NCBI RefSeq assembly: GCF_025403485.1
Contig: NZ_CP099966.1
Location: 1,984,001 to 2,048,000 of the forward strand
From: Chryseobacterium paludis
GTDB taxonomy: Bacteria; Bacteroidota; Bacteroidia; Flavobacteriales; Weeksellaceae
DNA length: 64,000 nt
Reading direction: 5' to 3'
Within the stretch, counting starts at the first letter, position 1, and the number at the start of each line of letters is the position of its first letter. The position numbers and the translations under genes are program-made. Of this stretch, positions 17,468-27,166 are shown piece by piece. The notes beneath the pieces are model-generated. The model was not told where the DNA came from and made no database searches. It worked only from the letters and a program-made list of their open reading frames with translations.

Positions 17468-19102
17468 TCAGGGAGCAGGATCGGCATCTTCCAATCTTTT
17501 AAATAGGTGAGATAGCAAACTAAGCATGTCTAAGCAATCCTTTTCTGTAAAAAGCTGTGAGTCTCGTAAATCTCTAATTTCTTCATGAGAGATAGGATTT
17601 CTAGCACCACTTACAATTCCCATAGATAAATATTTTTGCCCCTCTTCAATACATTTGTAAGTATCTGAATCAAATTTAGAACCATCGGGTTTGTTAAATT
17701 TAGCAGCTACTTGTAATACTTTTCCTAAACCAAATTCAGAACCCATCATACCATTATCAGATGTGTTTGTACTTTTTGACTTTGTTCTTACTAAATTTAT
17801 ATACCTTTTGACCGCTTCAATAAATGCCCTATAAAAATCATTTTTTATATAATCTGCTTCCGCTGCCTTTCTAATTTCAGGATGAAGATATCTCCAGTGC
17901 AAATTTGCATATTCTGGGACAAGATTGTGTATTAAATGAATAGCTCTTTGTTGAGTATCTTCTGATAATTCTGGAGTATCATCTAATAGATTAACTATAC
18001 CTTCTACTTGACTCTGTACATTCTCAGGTAATCTCTCAATCCATTGTCCTACATTCAGGCTAACTTTTTCACTAATCGCATTTTGCTTTTTCTCTTTGCG
18101 TAACTCACGCCACTTCCTTTCAATTATTGATAAGCAAGAAGCCAAGTATTCACGTAACTCAGATGTTTTTGAGTTTTCCCAATCTATAGATTGTCTATTG
18201 GTTGAAATCACATCTTCTTCCCAATTATCAATAAAGTCTACATTTAACCATCCCGTTGCATATGAGTAAAAGTGGCTTGATTCTGATGGGCCGAAAAACT
18301 CAGGCATATTAACCATTCTACCATTTGCAAAAAGTGTTATACCACGTAGATTTGGTTTTAAAGGTTTTTCAGTAGTGATGATTGAACCTTTTATTTCCTT
18401 TTTTTCTTTGTATTCTTTTTCATTAACATCCACAATACCCTGAAAGTCCCACTGGAATTCATCATCAATATTCTGATATTTTGTTTTATTATCTATTCTA
18501 ATTGGCGTCTCATCGTTTAGTGATATATATATTACAAAGTCATCTGGAAAATTAAATAATTTAGCTATATTATCAGCATAATCTTCAATTGGAAAGCCCG
18601 TTTTTCTCCTTAAATCGTTTAAAGTAATTATTGTTCCGTTCTCATTATCTGAATTCTCAAATCTTTCAAAAGAAGGTTCATAATCTTTACCTGTTGTATC
18701 TAATATTTCATTCCAATTAAGATCGAATCTTACAGTTTCTTTTTCTTGTGAAGTAACTATCATTATTTTATCACCAATACCAAAAAGTGCTAACTTACCG
18801 AGACCTTTTTTTCCAGTTGGAATTCTTCCACACTGAGATTCTTGTTTTTCTTCTCGTCTATTTCGTCCTATTCTAAGGAAATAATTGTTTACCTCATCAA
18901 AAGACATTCCAGTACCATCATCTTGTACAATGACTTTTTTTTCTCCCCTATCATATAATTTTATATAAACCTCAGTTGCACAAGCATCATATGCATTTGC
19001 AATTAATTCTGCCAAAGCTGGAGGCATTGTTGAATACATTTTAACACCAAGATGCTGAATAGTATTAGCCTCAAATTTCATAAATAATTTATCTTCACTC
19101 AT
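17468..19102 (-). CDS. GHKL ATPase (Hsp90/MORC-like), restriction-island associated
   Basis: With the start at 19102 the protein has 544 residues. The N-terminal ATPase is clear: ELIANAYDA at 32-40, DDGTGM at 61-66, and TGKKGLGKLALFGIG at 96-110 are the three GHKL nucleotide-binding boxes. The rest is helical with acidic patches and no other recognised domain. Related MORC/paraMORC-type ATPases occur beside DNA methyltransferases and Vsr in predicted restriction systems. It is the last gene of the leftward block; a 150-base AT-rich gap separates it from the Mrr-like gene. Confidence 0.85.
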   Translation of the reverse strand: MSEDKLFMKFEANTIQHLGVKMYSTMPPALAELIANAYDACATEVYIKLYDRGEKKVIVQDDGTGMSFDEVNNYFLRIGRNRREEKQESQCGRIPTGKKGLGKLALFGIGDKIMIVTSQEKETVRFDLNWNEILDTTGKDYEPSFERFENSDNENGTIITLNDLRRKTGFPIEDYADNIAKLFNFPDDFVIYISLNDETPIRIDNKTKYQNIDDEFQWDFQGIVDVNEKEYKEKKEIKGSIITTEKPLKPNLRGITLFANGRMVNMPEFFGPSESSHFYSYATGWLNVDFIDNWEEDVISTNRQSIDWENSKTSELREYLASCLSIIERKWRELRKEKKQNAISEKVSLNVGQWIERLPENVQSQVEGIVNLLDDTPELSEDTQQRAIHLIHNLVPEYANLHWRYLHPEIRKAAEADYIKNDFYRAFIEAVKRYINLVRTKSKSTNTSDNGMMGSEFGLGKVLQVAAKFNKPDGSKFDSDTYKCIEEGQKYLSMGIVSGARNPISHEEIRDLRDSQLFTEKDCLDMLSLLSHLFKRLEDADPAP

Positions 19103-19252
19103 ATTGTTAGTTTTAATTAATGTACATATCAATCACAAGGTATCTTACTAATATTTTTACCTATATATCTAAATTTGCAAGTAGTATAGCTTATTGATAA
19201 TACATACATTATTTGCATACCACATAAAAAATCAGATTTTTTATTGCTAATA

Positions 19253-19957
19253 TTAAATAGGTCTTCTATCCATAGTATAATATTGTCCATTTCCTAAAAC
19301 TAATAGCAAATAATGAGATTTATAAAATTCACCACTCTCGTCGTGATCATCTTCAATGCTAGTTAGCCAAAACCAGGGTCCTTCACAAGCACATTGTAAT
19401 TCCGACTCGTATTCAATGCAAAGTCTATTACCACATGACCAACACCAAATATGAAATTTACCACACGTATCACACTTTCCAGTAGCTTGGACATATACAA
19501 TCCCATCAATAATAATACCTGGTGTTAAATCCCATAGTACCAATCCTTCATTACAAAAATAATCTCTGCATATGTCCCAAGACTTAATATTTATAGCTTC
19601 AATTTCATTGTATGGTACTAATCTAATTGTAATATGTTCCTGTGATCTTCTCAATGCTGACTTAGTAAATCCATTTGAGCAAATAATAAAACCAATTTTT
19701 GCGCCGACGTCTTTCATCAAACCTTCGAAGGATTCGATTTCTTTTATGTCAATCGGTCTTTTTCTGTCTTTAGCATCAAAAATAATACGTCTCTCCAAAT
19801 CAGAATCAAAACGATAATCTACAAGAACATCTATTTGTCTTTTTCGTTGGCTTATAAAACCTCTAATCCTAGCGTTTGGAATAACCGTGTACTCTTCTCC
19901 ATATTCTTCTAACGTCAGTACGCTTACTAGCCTTTCATATTCTCTCCATTTCTTCAT
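19253..19957 (-). CDS. Mrr-like restriction endonuclease with zinc-finger tail
   Basis: The 234-residue protein starts with an Mrr_cat-type PD-(D/E)xK core: QIDVLVDY (D43) and FDAKDRKRPID (D61, K63), then KIGFIICSNGFTKSA. The C-terminal 80 residues carry CDTCGKF, WCWSCGNRLC and CAC, consistent with one or two zinc sites. It should cut DNA, perhaps foreign or modified DNA. It follows the receiver-domain gene by 15 bases, so they are co-transcribed. Confidence 0.85.
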   Translation of the reverse strand: MKKWREYERLVSVLTLEEYGEEYTVIPNARIRGFISQRKRQIDVLVDYRFDSDLERRIIFDAKDRKRPIDIKEIESFEGLMKDVGAKIGFIICSNGFTKSALRRSQEHITIRLVPYNEIEAINIKSWDICRDYFCNEGLVLWDLTPGIIIDGIVYVQATGKCDTCGKFHIWCWSCGNRLCIEYESELQCACEGPWFWLTSIEDDHDESGEFYKSHYLLLVLGNGQYYTMDRRPI

Positions 19958-19972
19958 ATGAAATAACTATAG

Positions 19973-21625
19973 TCAACTAAGCTGCATTCTATGCCATTCG
20001 GAATCATTTAATCCCACTCTAGAAAGTTGTGATGAATATTGAGTTATAATTCGTTGAGAATGCAAATCTTTAAGATCAAATATCCAAGTGAAATGTTCAT
20101 CAGTACTTGAATTGTACTTTTGTTGAAAAATGTAATCACCAGTATTTTTATCTTTCTCTGCGCTAACTACTCCAAAGTCATTGCTACAAATAAATTTGAT
20201 TGTTCGTATTGAAAAAGAATCTTTATTTCTTTTTAATTTAATGTTATCTGGAGTTAAAACATCAAATCTTTCTACAGAAACAGATAAAGGAATAAATAAA
20301 AACTTACGCTCACTTCCTTTAGCTATTCGTACACTATCACATCTTTGTTGTATACAAATGTAATAACTATTGGTATTTAGAGTGCTTCTTACAACAGTCC
20401 CTAAAGTTAATTTAGGAATAGTATTATTTGGAATGAATAGACTTTTATGATGAGTTAATATTGAAAATTTATGATCAATTTCAGTTTTTTTAACATGATC
20501 ATCATTATTTAGAAATAGTAGTGTATTATTTAGTGAAAGCTTTTCATAATAATCCTCAATTTTTGCTTTTGAGACATTTGCTTTACTATTAAATGCTTCT
20601 TTATACCTTTTTATAATATTTTTTTCAGAAGATTTCAGAATTTCAAGTAATAGATCTGCTGATCTCTTGAATTTTTCAGCAGGCTCATAACTTTTGCCTT
20701 TTTTGTCAAAGATTTCTTGCACTTCTTCAAGAATATTTTTGCTGATCCAATCTTCAATAAGATTTTTAGTAGTATTATTAACTTTATCATAAAACAACAA
20801 ATCAGATACTGTATCTGCATATAATTCAATTAACAATTCCTCAGCATCATCTTGGTTTGGCAATAAAGCTTTGTGACTTAAATAAGCACTATCTAGCTTT
20901 TTTGAGAAAAGACCAATTATCTTACTTGAATTTTTTCTTAAAGTAGTTAAAGAAAGTAATGCAAAATTTGGTAACAATCCTGATGTCATCTTGGTAAACT
21001 CTTCAATTATGAATTTAGGTAAATATTCATAATCAATCATATGTTTTTCAAGTCCTTTGTTGCTTTTATTATTAATGTCAACTTTTTTTGATCTAACTAA
21101 AACCTTAAACTCTTGTGATGTTATAGATAAGTTTTCCTCATCTAAAATATATAGCTCACTTGAATCAAACACTTCCTTATGAATTTCATTAACAATATCC
21201 TTAATAATTGCATAATCACCAGTATAAACTAAAATCATTTTCAATGATTTATTAGTTTGACCTTCTTCAAATAATATTGACTTAATAATAGATTTTGTAT
21301 AAATACCCCTTGGTTCATCGTCATCATCTTCATTTTCAGTTCCAGGTTTTACAATTTTAGGGAAATTTATTTCCCAATCTAATACAACTACATCTGATTT
21401 ACTCGAAATTACTTTAAAATCTTCAATATCTCTTTCCGATCCAGGTTGATATACAGCACAAATCTTTTTTTCTTTAGCAAAAAGACTTGTAATTCTTGCT
21501 ACATCAAAATCATTACTTAATTTTGCTTCATCTTTAATCTTATAAGCTCTATCATCCAGAAATACGATATTTTGGATATAATTATTAGCTATTTCTTTAG
21601 ATTTTTCAAAAAAGGAACTACTCAT
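19973..21625 (-). CDS. Receiver-domain (Response receiver) protein of the restriction island
   Basis: The 550-residue protein opens with a divergent receiver fold: VFLDDRAYK (acidic pair D24/D25), VVVLDWEINFP (possible phospho-acceptor D83) and MILVYTGDY (switch threonine strand). An acidic loop with EDDDDEPRG follows the acceptor strand. The remaining 400 residues are mainly helical and not assigned, ending in a beta-rich region. Its start overlaps the end of the 996-residue GHKL/kinase-like gene by 8 bases, so the pair is probably a sensor and its receiver. It lacks a DNA-binding domain that I can recognise. Confidence 0.78.
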   Translation of the reverse strand: MSSSFFEKSKEIANNYIQNIVFLDDRAYKIKDEAKLSNDFDVARITSLFAKEKKICAVYQPGSERDIEDFKVISSKSDVVVLDWEINFPKIVKPGTENEDDDDEPRGIYTKSIIKSILFEEGQTNKSLKMILVYTGDYAIIKDIVNEIHKEVFDSSELYILDEENLSITSQEFKVLVRSKKVDINNKSNKGLEKHMIDYEYLPKFIIEEFTKMTSGLLPNFALLSLTTLRKNSSKIIGLFSKKLDSAYLSHKALLPNQDDAEELLIELYADTVSDLLFYDKVNNTTKNLIEDWISKNILEEVQEIFDKKGKSYEPAEKFKRSADLLLEILKSSEKNIIKRYKEAFNSKANVSKAKIEDYYEKLSLNNTLLFLNNDDHVKKTEIDHKFSILTHHKSLFIPNNTIPKLTLGTVVRSTLNTNSYYICIQQRCDSVRIAKGSERKFLFIPLSVSVERFDVLTPDNIKLKRNKDSFSIRTIKFICSNDFGVVSAEKDKNTGDYIFQQKYNSSTDEHFTWIFDLKDLHSQRIITQYSSQLSRVGLNDSEWHRMQLS

Positions 21626-24608
21626 TATTTTGTGTTTGAATTTGTGCTATTTTAAAAGTAACTGTACTTTTCTCTTTTGGGGGAACAATCGATAGACTAT
21701 AATTTTCTGCATTAAGAACTTCTTGACTTATACTTAATCCCATTCCTCTACCATTATTCTTACGTGAAAATCCCATAATAAATATTCTGTTTTCATCTTG
21801 AATATTAATTTCAATTCCATTATTGGATATATAAACTCCAGAATTATCTGCATGCAGTCTTATCACTTTTTCTTCCGCAGTACTTTGATTTAACCAGTAA
21901 ATAGCATTATCAATCAGGTTAACAAAAACTGGGTAAAAAGTAGAACGGAAACCATACAAAGTTTGACTCGCAAAAGCTTTTGTATGCTTAAATTGAATAT
22001 TATGACGTTCAAAACGAGACTTAAATAAATCAATAAGAAAGGTTTTTATTTCCAACAATCCAATATCTTCTCTTCTTCTATTTAAACGTCTATTTAAAGG
22101 GGTAAAAAGATTTAAGTAACCATCTAGATGTTCAAAACTTATTTTAATATTATTGTAAACTCCTTCCAACTGCTCGTTTACATCAGACCAAGCTTTTAAA
22201 TCTTTAATACTACTCCTAATCGATTTAACTGTGCTACTAAATTCGTGATGTAATATTCCAACTGCTAAACCTAACTGACTTAATTCAACATCTGTTTGAA
22301 TCCTTTCTCTCAAATCATCCAACTCCTCTGCTAAAGCATCAGAAATCTGATCACTTGTTATTATATTACCATCATCATCTTTATCAACATAAAAGCCTTC
22401 AAATTGTCGAATTATCCGATCCATCACATGAGTATTTCTTTGGCTTATCATCTCAATTTCATCTTCCATTTTCTTTCGTTCTTCCACCAAATCAAAATCA
22501 TCAGAATCATTGACACTTAAGTTCTTAAATTTATCTTTTACAGATCGAATCTGATAATCCAAATCTAGCATGAGTTGTCCAGTAACATCTTTTATTTTCT
22601 TTGAAACATCAGTAACAATCTCGTTTGTTTCAACTCGTTTCTTAGTATTAACCTTTACTGCTTCTGTAGAGATAAATTCTACTGCTTGTTCTAAACGTTT
22701 CCTTTTACTTATTTCTATATTTAGTTTCTCACTATAATTAGAGACAATTGTGTCCACTTCTGATATAGCATTTTTAAACAAAGTCTCTTCAAGTATTTTA
22801 TATTCAGACAAATAAGTATCAAAATCAATTCGTACACTCTTTGAAATGGTAAACCCCTTTGGACTTGTAACGCTAATACTTCTTTTATAATCAGATAATT
22901 TTTGTCTTGTTTCAAACTCCACATCGATCACTTTTTGACTTGCTTCTTCCAAGTCTTTTACATACATTGCAGTGTTTAGCTGATTTTGTGACTCATTAAG
23001 TATATCGTTAATATCTTTCTCATATTTGTTTTCATTCAATCTTTTAAAAAACAAATCCAAAGCTTTTATAAAATTTTCTTTTTTCCCCTTAGCTAACTTA
23101 TCTCGTCTCTCAAGTGCTTTGTAAAGATTATTTTGTTCATTCTTTTTCTCATTATAAAATTCTGATTGAGGTGTTTTACTTTGAATATCAAAAAAATCTG
23201 CAGCTAATTGTATAAAAAAGTTTTTGAGAATTGCTTGGAGTTGTCTATATGCCTTGTTTTCTATGAACCCCTCTCTACCTGCTTTTTCAACTAGTTTATC
23301 ATTGGTAATATGAGAAATATCTATTGTACCAAACATTCTTCGATAAGAGAAAAAGTAAGTTGAAGCTCTTTTGGAACGGTTTTTCTCTATATCTAAAAAG
23401 TCATAGTCAGAATCACCATATGGAAGTACCCTTATGTTATCTTTATAAATGTAAAGCCCTCCAAATTTCTCAGTTTTTGCAGTCAACCTATTCCAGTTTT
23501 CTAAATCAACTACCGAATCTTTTAACTGTCCTTGAACATAAGCAAGATTAATCTCAAATCCGCCACAATCTGTATATTTAAAATTATTACCAGACCAGTT
23601 TACGATATGATCAAACCTTTTTTCTCTATATATCTGAACATCCCCTCTAAACTGACCAAATTCATCAAATCTTCCTTTAAAATGGTGATCTGCTAATTCA
23701 AATTCATCAGGTGTAAAAAACTGTTCTTTATCAATTAGGTTGATATATAAATTATCATTGCCTTTATAATCTCTGAAATTAATATCTATAATAGGTTTCG
23801 GATGATGAGGAGTCATCGTATTGTGAAACCCAATCAACATTTTTTCTATTTTAGTTGCATCTTTGGATCCCTTATCTCCATCAATATCAAATAATAAGTT
23901 TTCGCTAACTGGAGAAATATAAAAGAAAGTTCCTCCCTTATCAGATTGTCCTATGTTAAAATCTCCAACTAATTTATCATTTAAATCTTTTGGGTCAACT
24001 TTTAAACATTTTACTGTTTCAGAAATTCTGGAAAAATCTCGTCCTGAAATAATTTCTTTGTCTAAAAGGTGCTCTAAAGATTCTTGAACTTCTTGTTTTA
24101 ATCTATTGATCTCACTCTCATTTGGCAATACATCAAATTCCTTTATAGGTATTACTATATCTTCAAGATTAATTCCAGGCAATTCAAATATTTCCCAATT
24201 AATGAGAATTACTACAATTTTATGCTTTTCTTTTCTATTCTTTGCTTTGGTGATTATTAAAACTTGTTTACCTATTGAAGCAATAGCGAGCCTACCTATT
24301 CCCTTCTCTCCCATAATTGGTCGAGCTGATTTAGAATTATCAATAGGGGGAAGGTCTGTTTTTGAATTAACAAATTTACTCTCGGTACCAATAGTAAGCC
24401 ATCTAGATTCAAATTCATCTTTGGTCATTCCTAAACCATCATCTCTTAAAACAAGTAGATTATCATTCCTAACAAAATCAATATCAAACTTATCAGCATA
24501 AGCATCGTGAGCATTTTTTATAAGCTCGTTTATTGCAGTTGGAATTCCTGCAATTTGTTGTCTCCCTAATAAATCTAATGCTCTTGCTCTAGTTTTAAAT
24601 TTTGCCAT
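21618..24608 (-). CDS. Double-GHKL protein: Hsp90/MORC-like ATPase plus histidine-kinase-like domain
   Basis: The 996-residue protein has two ATP-binding modules. The N-terminal one has INELIKNAHDA (26-36), RDDGLGM (55-61) and MGEKGIGRLAIASIG (about 98-112). Coiled-coil stretches occupy about 480-770. The C-terminal kinase-like part has ILHHEFSS (histidine near 786), NLIDNAIYWL (about 901) and GRGMGLSI (about 954). No membrane segment is seen, so it should be soluble. It overlaps the methyltransferase start region by 14 bases and the receiver gene by 8. Whether it is a true kinase or a coupled ATPase switch cannot be told. Confidence 0.85.
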   Translation of the reverse strand: MAKFKTRARALDLLGRQQIAGIPTAINELIKNAHDAYADKFDIDFVRNDNLLVLRDDGLGMTKDEFESRWLTIGTESKFVNSKTDLPPIDNSKSARPIMGEKGIGRLAIASIGKQVLIITKAKNRKEKHKIVVILINWEIFELPGINLEDIVIPIKEFDVLPNESEINRLKQEVQESLEHLLDKEIISGRDFSRISETVKCLKVDPKDLNDKLVGDFNIGQSDKGGTFFYISPVSENLLFDIDGDKGSKDATKIEKMLIGFHNTMTPHHPKPIIDINFRDYKGNDNLYINLIDKEQFFTPDEFELADHHFKGRFDEFGQFRGDVQIYREKRFDHIVNWSGNNFKYTDCGGFEINLAYVQGQLKDSVVDLENWNRLTAKTEKFGGLYIYKDNIRVLPYGDSDYDFLDIEKNRSKRASTYFFSYRRMFGTIDISHITNDKLVEKAGREGFIENKAYRQLQAILKNFFIQLAADFFDIQSKTPQSEFYNEKKNEQNNLYKALERRDKLAKGKKENFIKALDLFFKRLNENKYEKDINDILNESQNQLNTAMYVKDLEEASQKVIDVEFETRQKLSDYKRSISVTSPKGFTISKSVRIDFDTYLSEYKILEETLFKNAISEVDTIVSNYSEKLNIEISKRKRLEQAVEFISTEAVKVNTKKRVETNEIVTDVSKKIKDVTGQLMLDLDYQIRSVKDKFKNLSVNDSDDFDLVEERKKMEDEIEMISQRNTHVMDRIIRQFEGFYVDKDDDGNIITSDQISDALAEELDDLRERIQTDVELSQLGLAVGILHHEFSSTVKSIRSSIKDLKAWSDVNEQLEGVYNNIKISFEHLDGYLNLFTPLNRRLNRRREDIGLLEIKTFLIDLFKSRFERHNIQFKHTKAFASQTLYGFRSTFYPVFVNLIDNAIYWLNQSTAEEKVIRLHADNSGVYISNNGIEINIQDENRIFIMGFSRKNNGRGMGLSISQEVLNAENYSLSIVPPKEKSTVTFKIAQIQTQNNE

Positions 24609-25662
24609 TGATATAATTTTGAATTATTGCTTTTCCAATAGCTTTTGCATAAGTTGGGGGTACAGCATTTCCTATCATTCTTGAAATTTTTTCAGTACTA
24701 CTACCTACAAATTTATAAGTTTTTGGAAAGGATTGGAGAGTAGCACCTTCTCTTAATGATATTGCACGATCTTCTTCTGGATGACCAAATCTGCCATTAG
24801 AAAAGCTGAAAAACTTTGTAGTTATTGTTGGAGAAGGTTTGTCCCAATACATTCTACCGTAAATATCCTTAAAACCATTGATTTTTTTATAATGACATGG
24901 TGGAGCTAACCTTTCATCATTAACATAAGCCAATCTAGTTCCACCATCATGTGGAGTCAAACTAAGCCTTTCTAGGTTAAGTTCATTCAAACCAGATACA
25001 GAATGCATAAAGTCAGATTCGTCTTTATTCCCCTGCTTTACCTTCGGAAAGCCATTATGTTCACCTAAGACATCTCTAACCGTAATTTTCTCTGTATTTA
25101 GAGCTATTGGTTTAACCTCTTCACTATTTACTCTGTTCGCAATTAGGGTAAATCTTTTGCGGTGTTGAGGTACTCCATAATTACTTACTTCGTGAATGTT
25201 TGCATGGACTTTATATCCATTTGTGCGCAGCCATAGTATAAAATCTTCTAAACCACTTTCGTTTTTTCGTCTTAGAACACCTGGTACATTTTCGACTACT
25301 ACATAGCCCGGATTAAAATACTCTACAAAACGTCTAAATTCTTTTAATAGATCTTTCGATTTTTTAGATTTTTTTTTATCCGTATTGATAATACTCCAGA
25401 ACTGGCAAGGGCTACAGCCTATAAGTAATAAATTATCATCATTTCGTTTTAATTTTAATTTATCTTCAAGAGCTTTTTCTTGTAGCTCAAATACATCTGC
25501 TTGAATAAATTCTGCACCATTGATATTTGCTTCATAGGTATCTTTACATGAGATATCGTGATCTATTCCCGCCACTACTTCAATTCCTGCTTGTAGCATA
25601 CCACAACTCATTCCACCTCCAGAGCAGAAAAAATCAACTGCTTTAATTTTTTTGTCGGACAT
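24595..25662 (-). CDS. dcm: DNA (cytosine-5)-methyltransferase
   Basis: The 355-residue enzyme has all main C5-methyltransferase motifs: FFCSGGGMSCG (motif I), GCSPCQFWS with catalytic C86 (IV), VVENVPGVL (VI, E124), QHRKRFTLIAN (VIII), and the closing GNAVPP (X). The target recognition region lies between VIII and IX, so specificity is unknown. It is the first gene of the leftward block, overlapping the next gene by 14 bases. Vsr at the other end of the island supports 5-methylcytosine production. Confidence 0.95.
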   Translation of the reverse strand: MSDKKIKAVDFFCSGGGMSCGMLQAGIEVVAGIDHDISCKDTYEANINGAEFIQADVFELQEKALEDKLKLKRNDDNLLLIGCSPCQFWSIINTDKKKSKKSKDLLKEFRRFVEYFNPGYVVVENVPGVLRRKNESGLEDFILWLRTNGYKVHANIHEVSNYGVPQHRKRFTLIANRVNSEEVKPIALNTEKITVRDVLGEHNGFPKVKQGNKDESDFMHSVSGLNELNLERLSLTPHDGGTRLAYVNDERLAPPCHYKKINGFKDIYGRMYWDKPSPTITTKFFSFSNGRFGHPEEDRAISLREGATLQSFPKTYKFVGSSTEKISRMIGNAVPPTYAKAIGKAIIQNYINGKI

Positions 25663-25729
25663 TAATTTAATTATACTATTTTGAAATTATCGATAATTAC
25701 AAAAATATACAAAATAAAAATTGCATAAA

Positions 25730-25885
25730 ATGATAATTAATAAGTTTTCACGATCATTAAATTATAATGAAATAATCATCTTATTGTTCATAATTGCAAT
25801 ATTAACTAGATTTATTCCGCATTCATTACGGAAAACCGTATTTGCCATGAAAATTATTAGTTATATCATTTTTTTACTTACTTAA
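25730..25885 (+). CDS. Possible 51-residue membrane peptide, weak
   Basis: An ATG-started frame on the plus strand encodes a product with two hydrophobic runs (EIIILLFIIAILT and IISYIIFLLT) and a basic segment between. It lies in the 430-base gap upstream of the methyltransferase, where AT-rich DNA makes such frames by chance. No ribosome-binding or promoter evidence. The rest of the gap (25663-26092) holds the methyltransferase promoter region and the terminator at 26053. Confidence 0.2.
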   Translation: MIINKFSRSLNYNEIIILLFIIAILTRFIPHSLRKTVFAMKIISYIIFLLT

Positions 25886-26052
25886 ATAAAACTAATAACA
25901 ATCTATTCTCGTCTAATATTTCGAACTTTAAGAGATTTAATTTTGGAACCTATTCGGTATTTTGAATTAGTTTAATTAGTATCATGGTTTTAGTTTTTAA
26001 TGGTTAATTACAAATATATAAATTTTTGGTTTCTGTTTATATTTTTTTAGAT

Positions 26053-26074
26053 AAAAAAACTCATTGGCAAATGA
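26053..26074 (-). terminator. Terminator of the RebB-fusion gene
   Basis: TCATT / AATGA with a GGCA loop forms a short stem, followed on the minus strand by seven T. It lies 19 bases beyond the stop of the leftward gene at 26093. Confidence 0.6.
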
Positions 26075-26092
26075 ATTAATTCCCCCTAAAAC

Positions 26093-26998
26093 TCACCCCA
26101 TCCCCAACATCCTCGCAATACCCACCGCATCCGCCATAGTATCTATATTATAAATCTGCATCACCCCTTGATTAGCGGCAGCCTGTGTCAGCGAATTTTG
26201 TTGATTCTGATTATCCACTGCATTTTCAAACAGGATTCCTGTAGAATGCGCCAGAGATTGATACACACTCCCCAAAGCAATACTTCCCGCAGCGATATTA
26301 GCAGAAAGCAACTCGTTCAATTGATCGGTAGGAACTTGTAGAAGATCATCTTCAGAAACTAAAGAGATCGTATTGTTTTGATACCCGTCATGTACGATAT
26401 GGTATACTTCCAGAATATAATGTGCGATTAACTTCGCCGCCTGAAACTCCAATACTCTTTTCAGTTCAATAATCTCATGTGCGCTTTCAAAATCCTCCAG
26501 GCTATTGACATCAACATCATGAACCGTGTACATAGGTTCATCAGTGTCAGACTGACTGATCTCAATATCCATTTTTAAAACAACTTTGGATGTATCGGTA
26601 TTGATACCAAGAATTTTCGAATCGTTCTCCGGTTCAGCAATATCCCCAAGACTATTGAATGGAAGAATGTCGATGTGACAATGCAGGTTCTTCGAATCAT
26701 CCCGTTTCATCCTTACCACCGAAATTCCTGTCGATTGATCTTTAGGTTCTACGACAAATGACTGATAACCGTCGGATGTACTATTGCTATTTATGCAATG
26801 AACAAGTCTTATGGTTGGCATTGTTTCAATTTCGGCGGTTTGTGCATTAAATACAAAACGATTGCTGTTATGGTCAGGATTATTCTTGCTAAAATAAGCA
26901 GTATCTTGCTCTTTCTTAAAAGAGAAACCTTTACTTAGCTCCTGTAAGGAACGCAGCTTTTCTATTTTAGCGGGTTGAGGTTCGTTAACGTGATTCAT
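26093..26998 (-). CDS. R-body-associated protein: novel N-terminal domain fused to RebB
   Basis: The 301-residue protein has two parts. Residues 1-235 form a domain shared with the gene at 34091, with matching runs YQSFVVEPKDQSTGI, LGDIAEPEN and EIIELKRVLEFQAAKLIAHY. Residues about 238-301 (from ANIAAGSIALGSVYQSLAHS, then TGILFENAVDNQNQQNS and MQIYNIDTMADAV) match the small RebB proteins at 31309-32933 closely. RebB proteins build R-bodies, coiled protein ribbons that unroll. The fusion may cap, seed or anchor the ribbon; that is inference. Its promoter element is shared with the operon starting at 35859. Confidence 0.85.
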   Translation of the reverse strand: MNHVNEPQPAKIEKLRSLQELSKGFSFKKEQDTAYFSKNNPDHNSNRFVFNAQTAEIETMPTIRLVHCINSNSTSDGYQSFVVEPKDQSTGISVVRMKRDDSKNLHCHIDILPFNSLGDIAEPENDSKILGINTDTSKVVLKMDIEISQSDTDEPMYTVHDVDVNSLEDFESAHEIIELKRVLEFQAAKLIAHYILEVYHIVHDGYQNNTISLVSEDDLLQVPTDQLNELLSANIAAGSIALGSVYQSLAHSTGILFENAVDNQNQQNSLTQAAANQGVMQIYNIDTMADAVGIARMLGMG

Positions 26999-27110
26999 GT
27001 CTTATGGTATTAGGTATTCATTAGTTTTTGTGGTCGTCTTTCAGATGAAAATTCCGGTTGATGTATAGGTGACTTTCATCTTCTGGTTTTTCACTCCAAG
27101 TTATTCCTCA

Positions 27111-27166
27111 CAAATCTATTAAACAAAATAAGATCACGAATCAGTAGAAAAACTGATTTTCAAAAA
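27111..27166 (-). promoter_or_regulatory. Promoter with shared 19-base upstream element (RebB-fusion gene)
   Basis: On the minus strand TAGATTTG (27111-27118) is an exact TAnnTTTG -7 box, 113 bases before the start codon. The element AAAAACTGATTTTCAAAAA (27148-27166, plus strand) lies 29 bases upstream of it. The same 19 bases with the same 29-base spacing occur at 36035-36053 before the other leftward R-body operon. No TTG -33 box is seen at the usual place, as expected for an activator-dependent promoter. The rest of 26999-27425 shows nothing else supported. Confidence 0.65.

Noticed and set aside
16350..25662. BREX, DISARM or Zorya assignment for the restriction island
   Set aside because: No PglX/PglZ, DrmA/B helicase or ZorA/B-like motor gene is present; only methyltransferase, GHKL, receiver and nuclease genes are seen.
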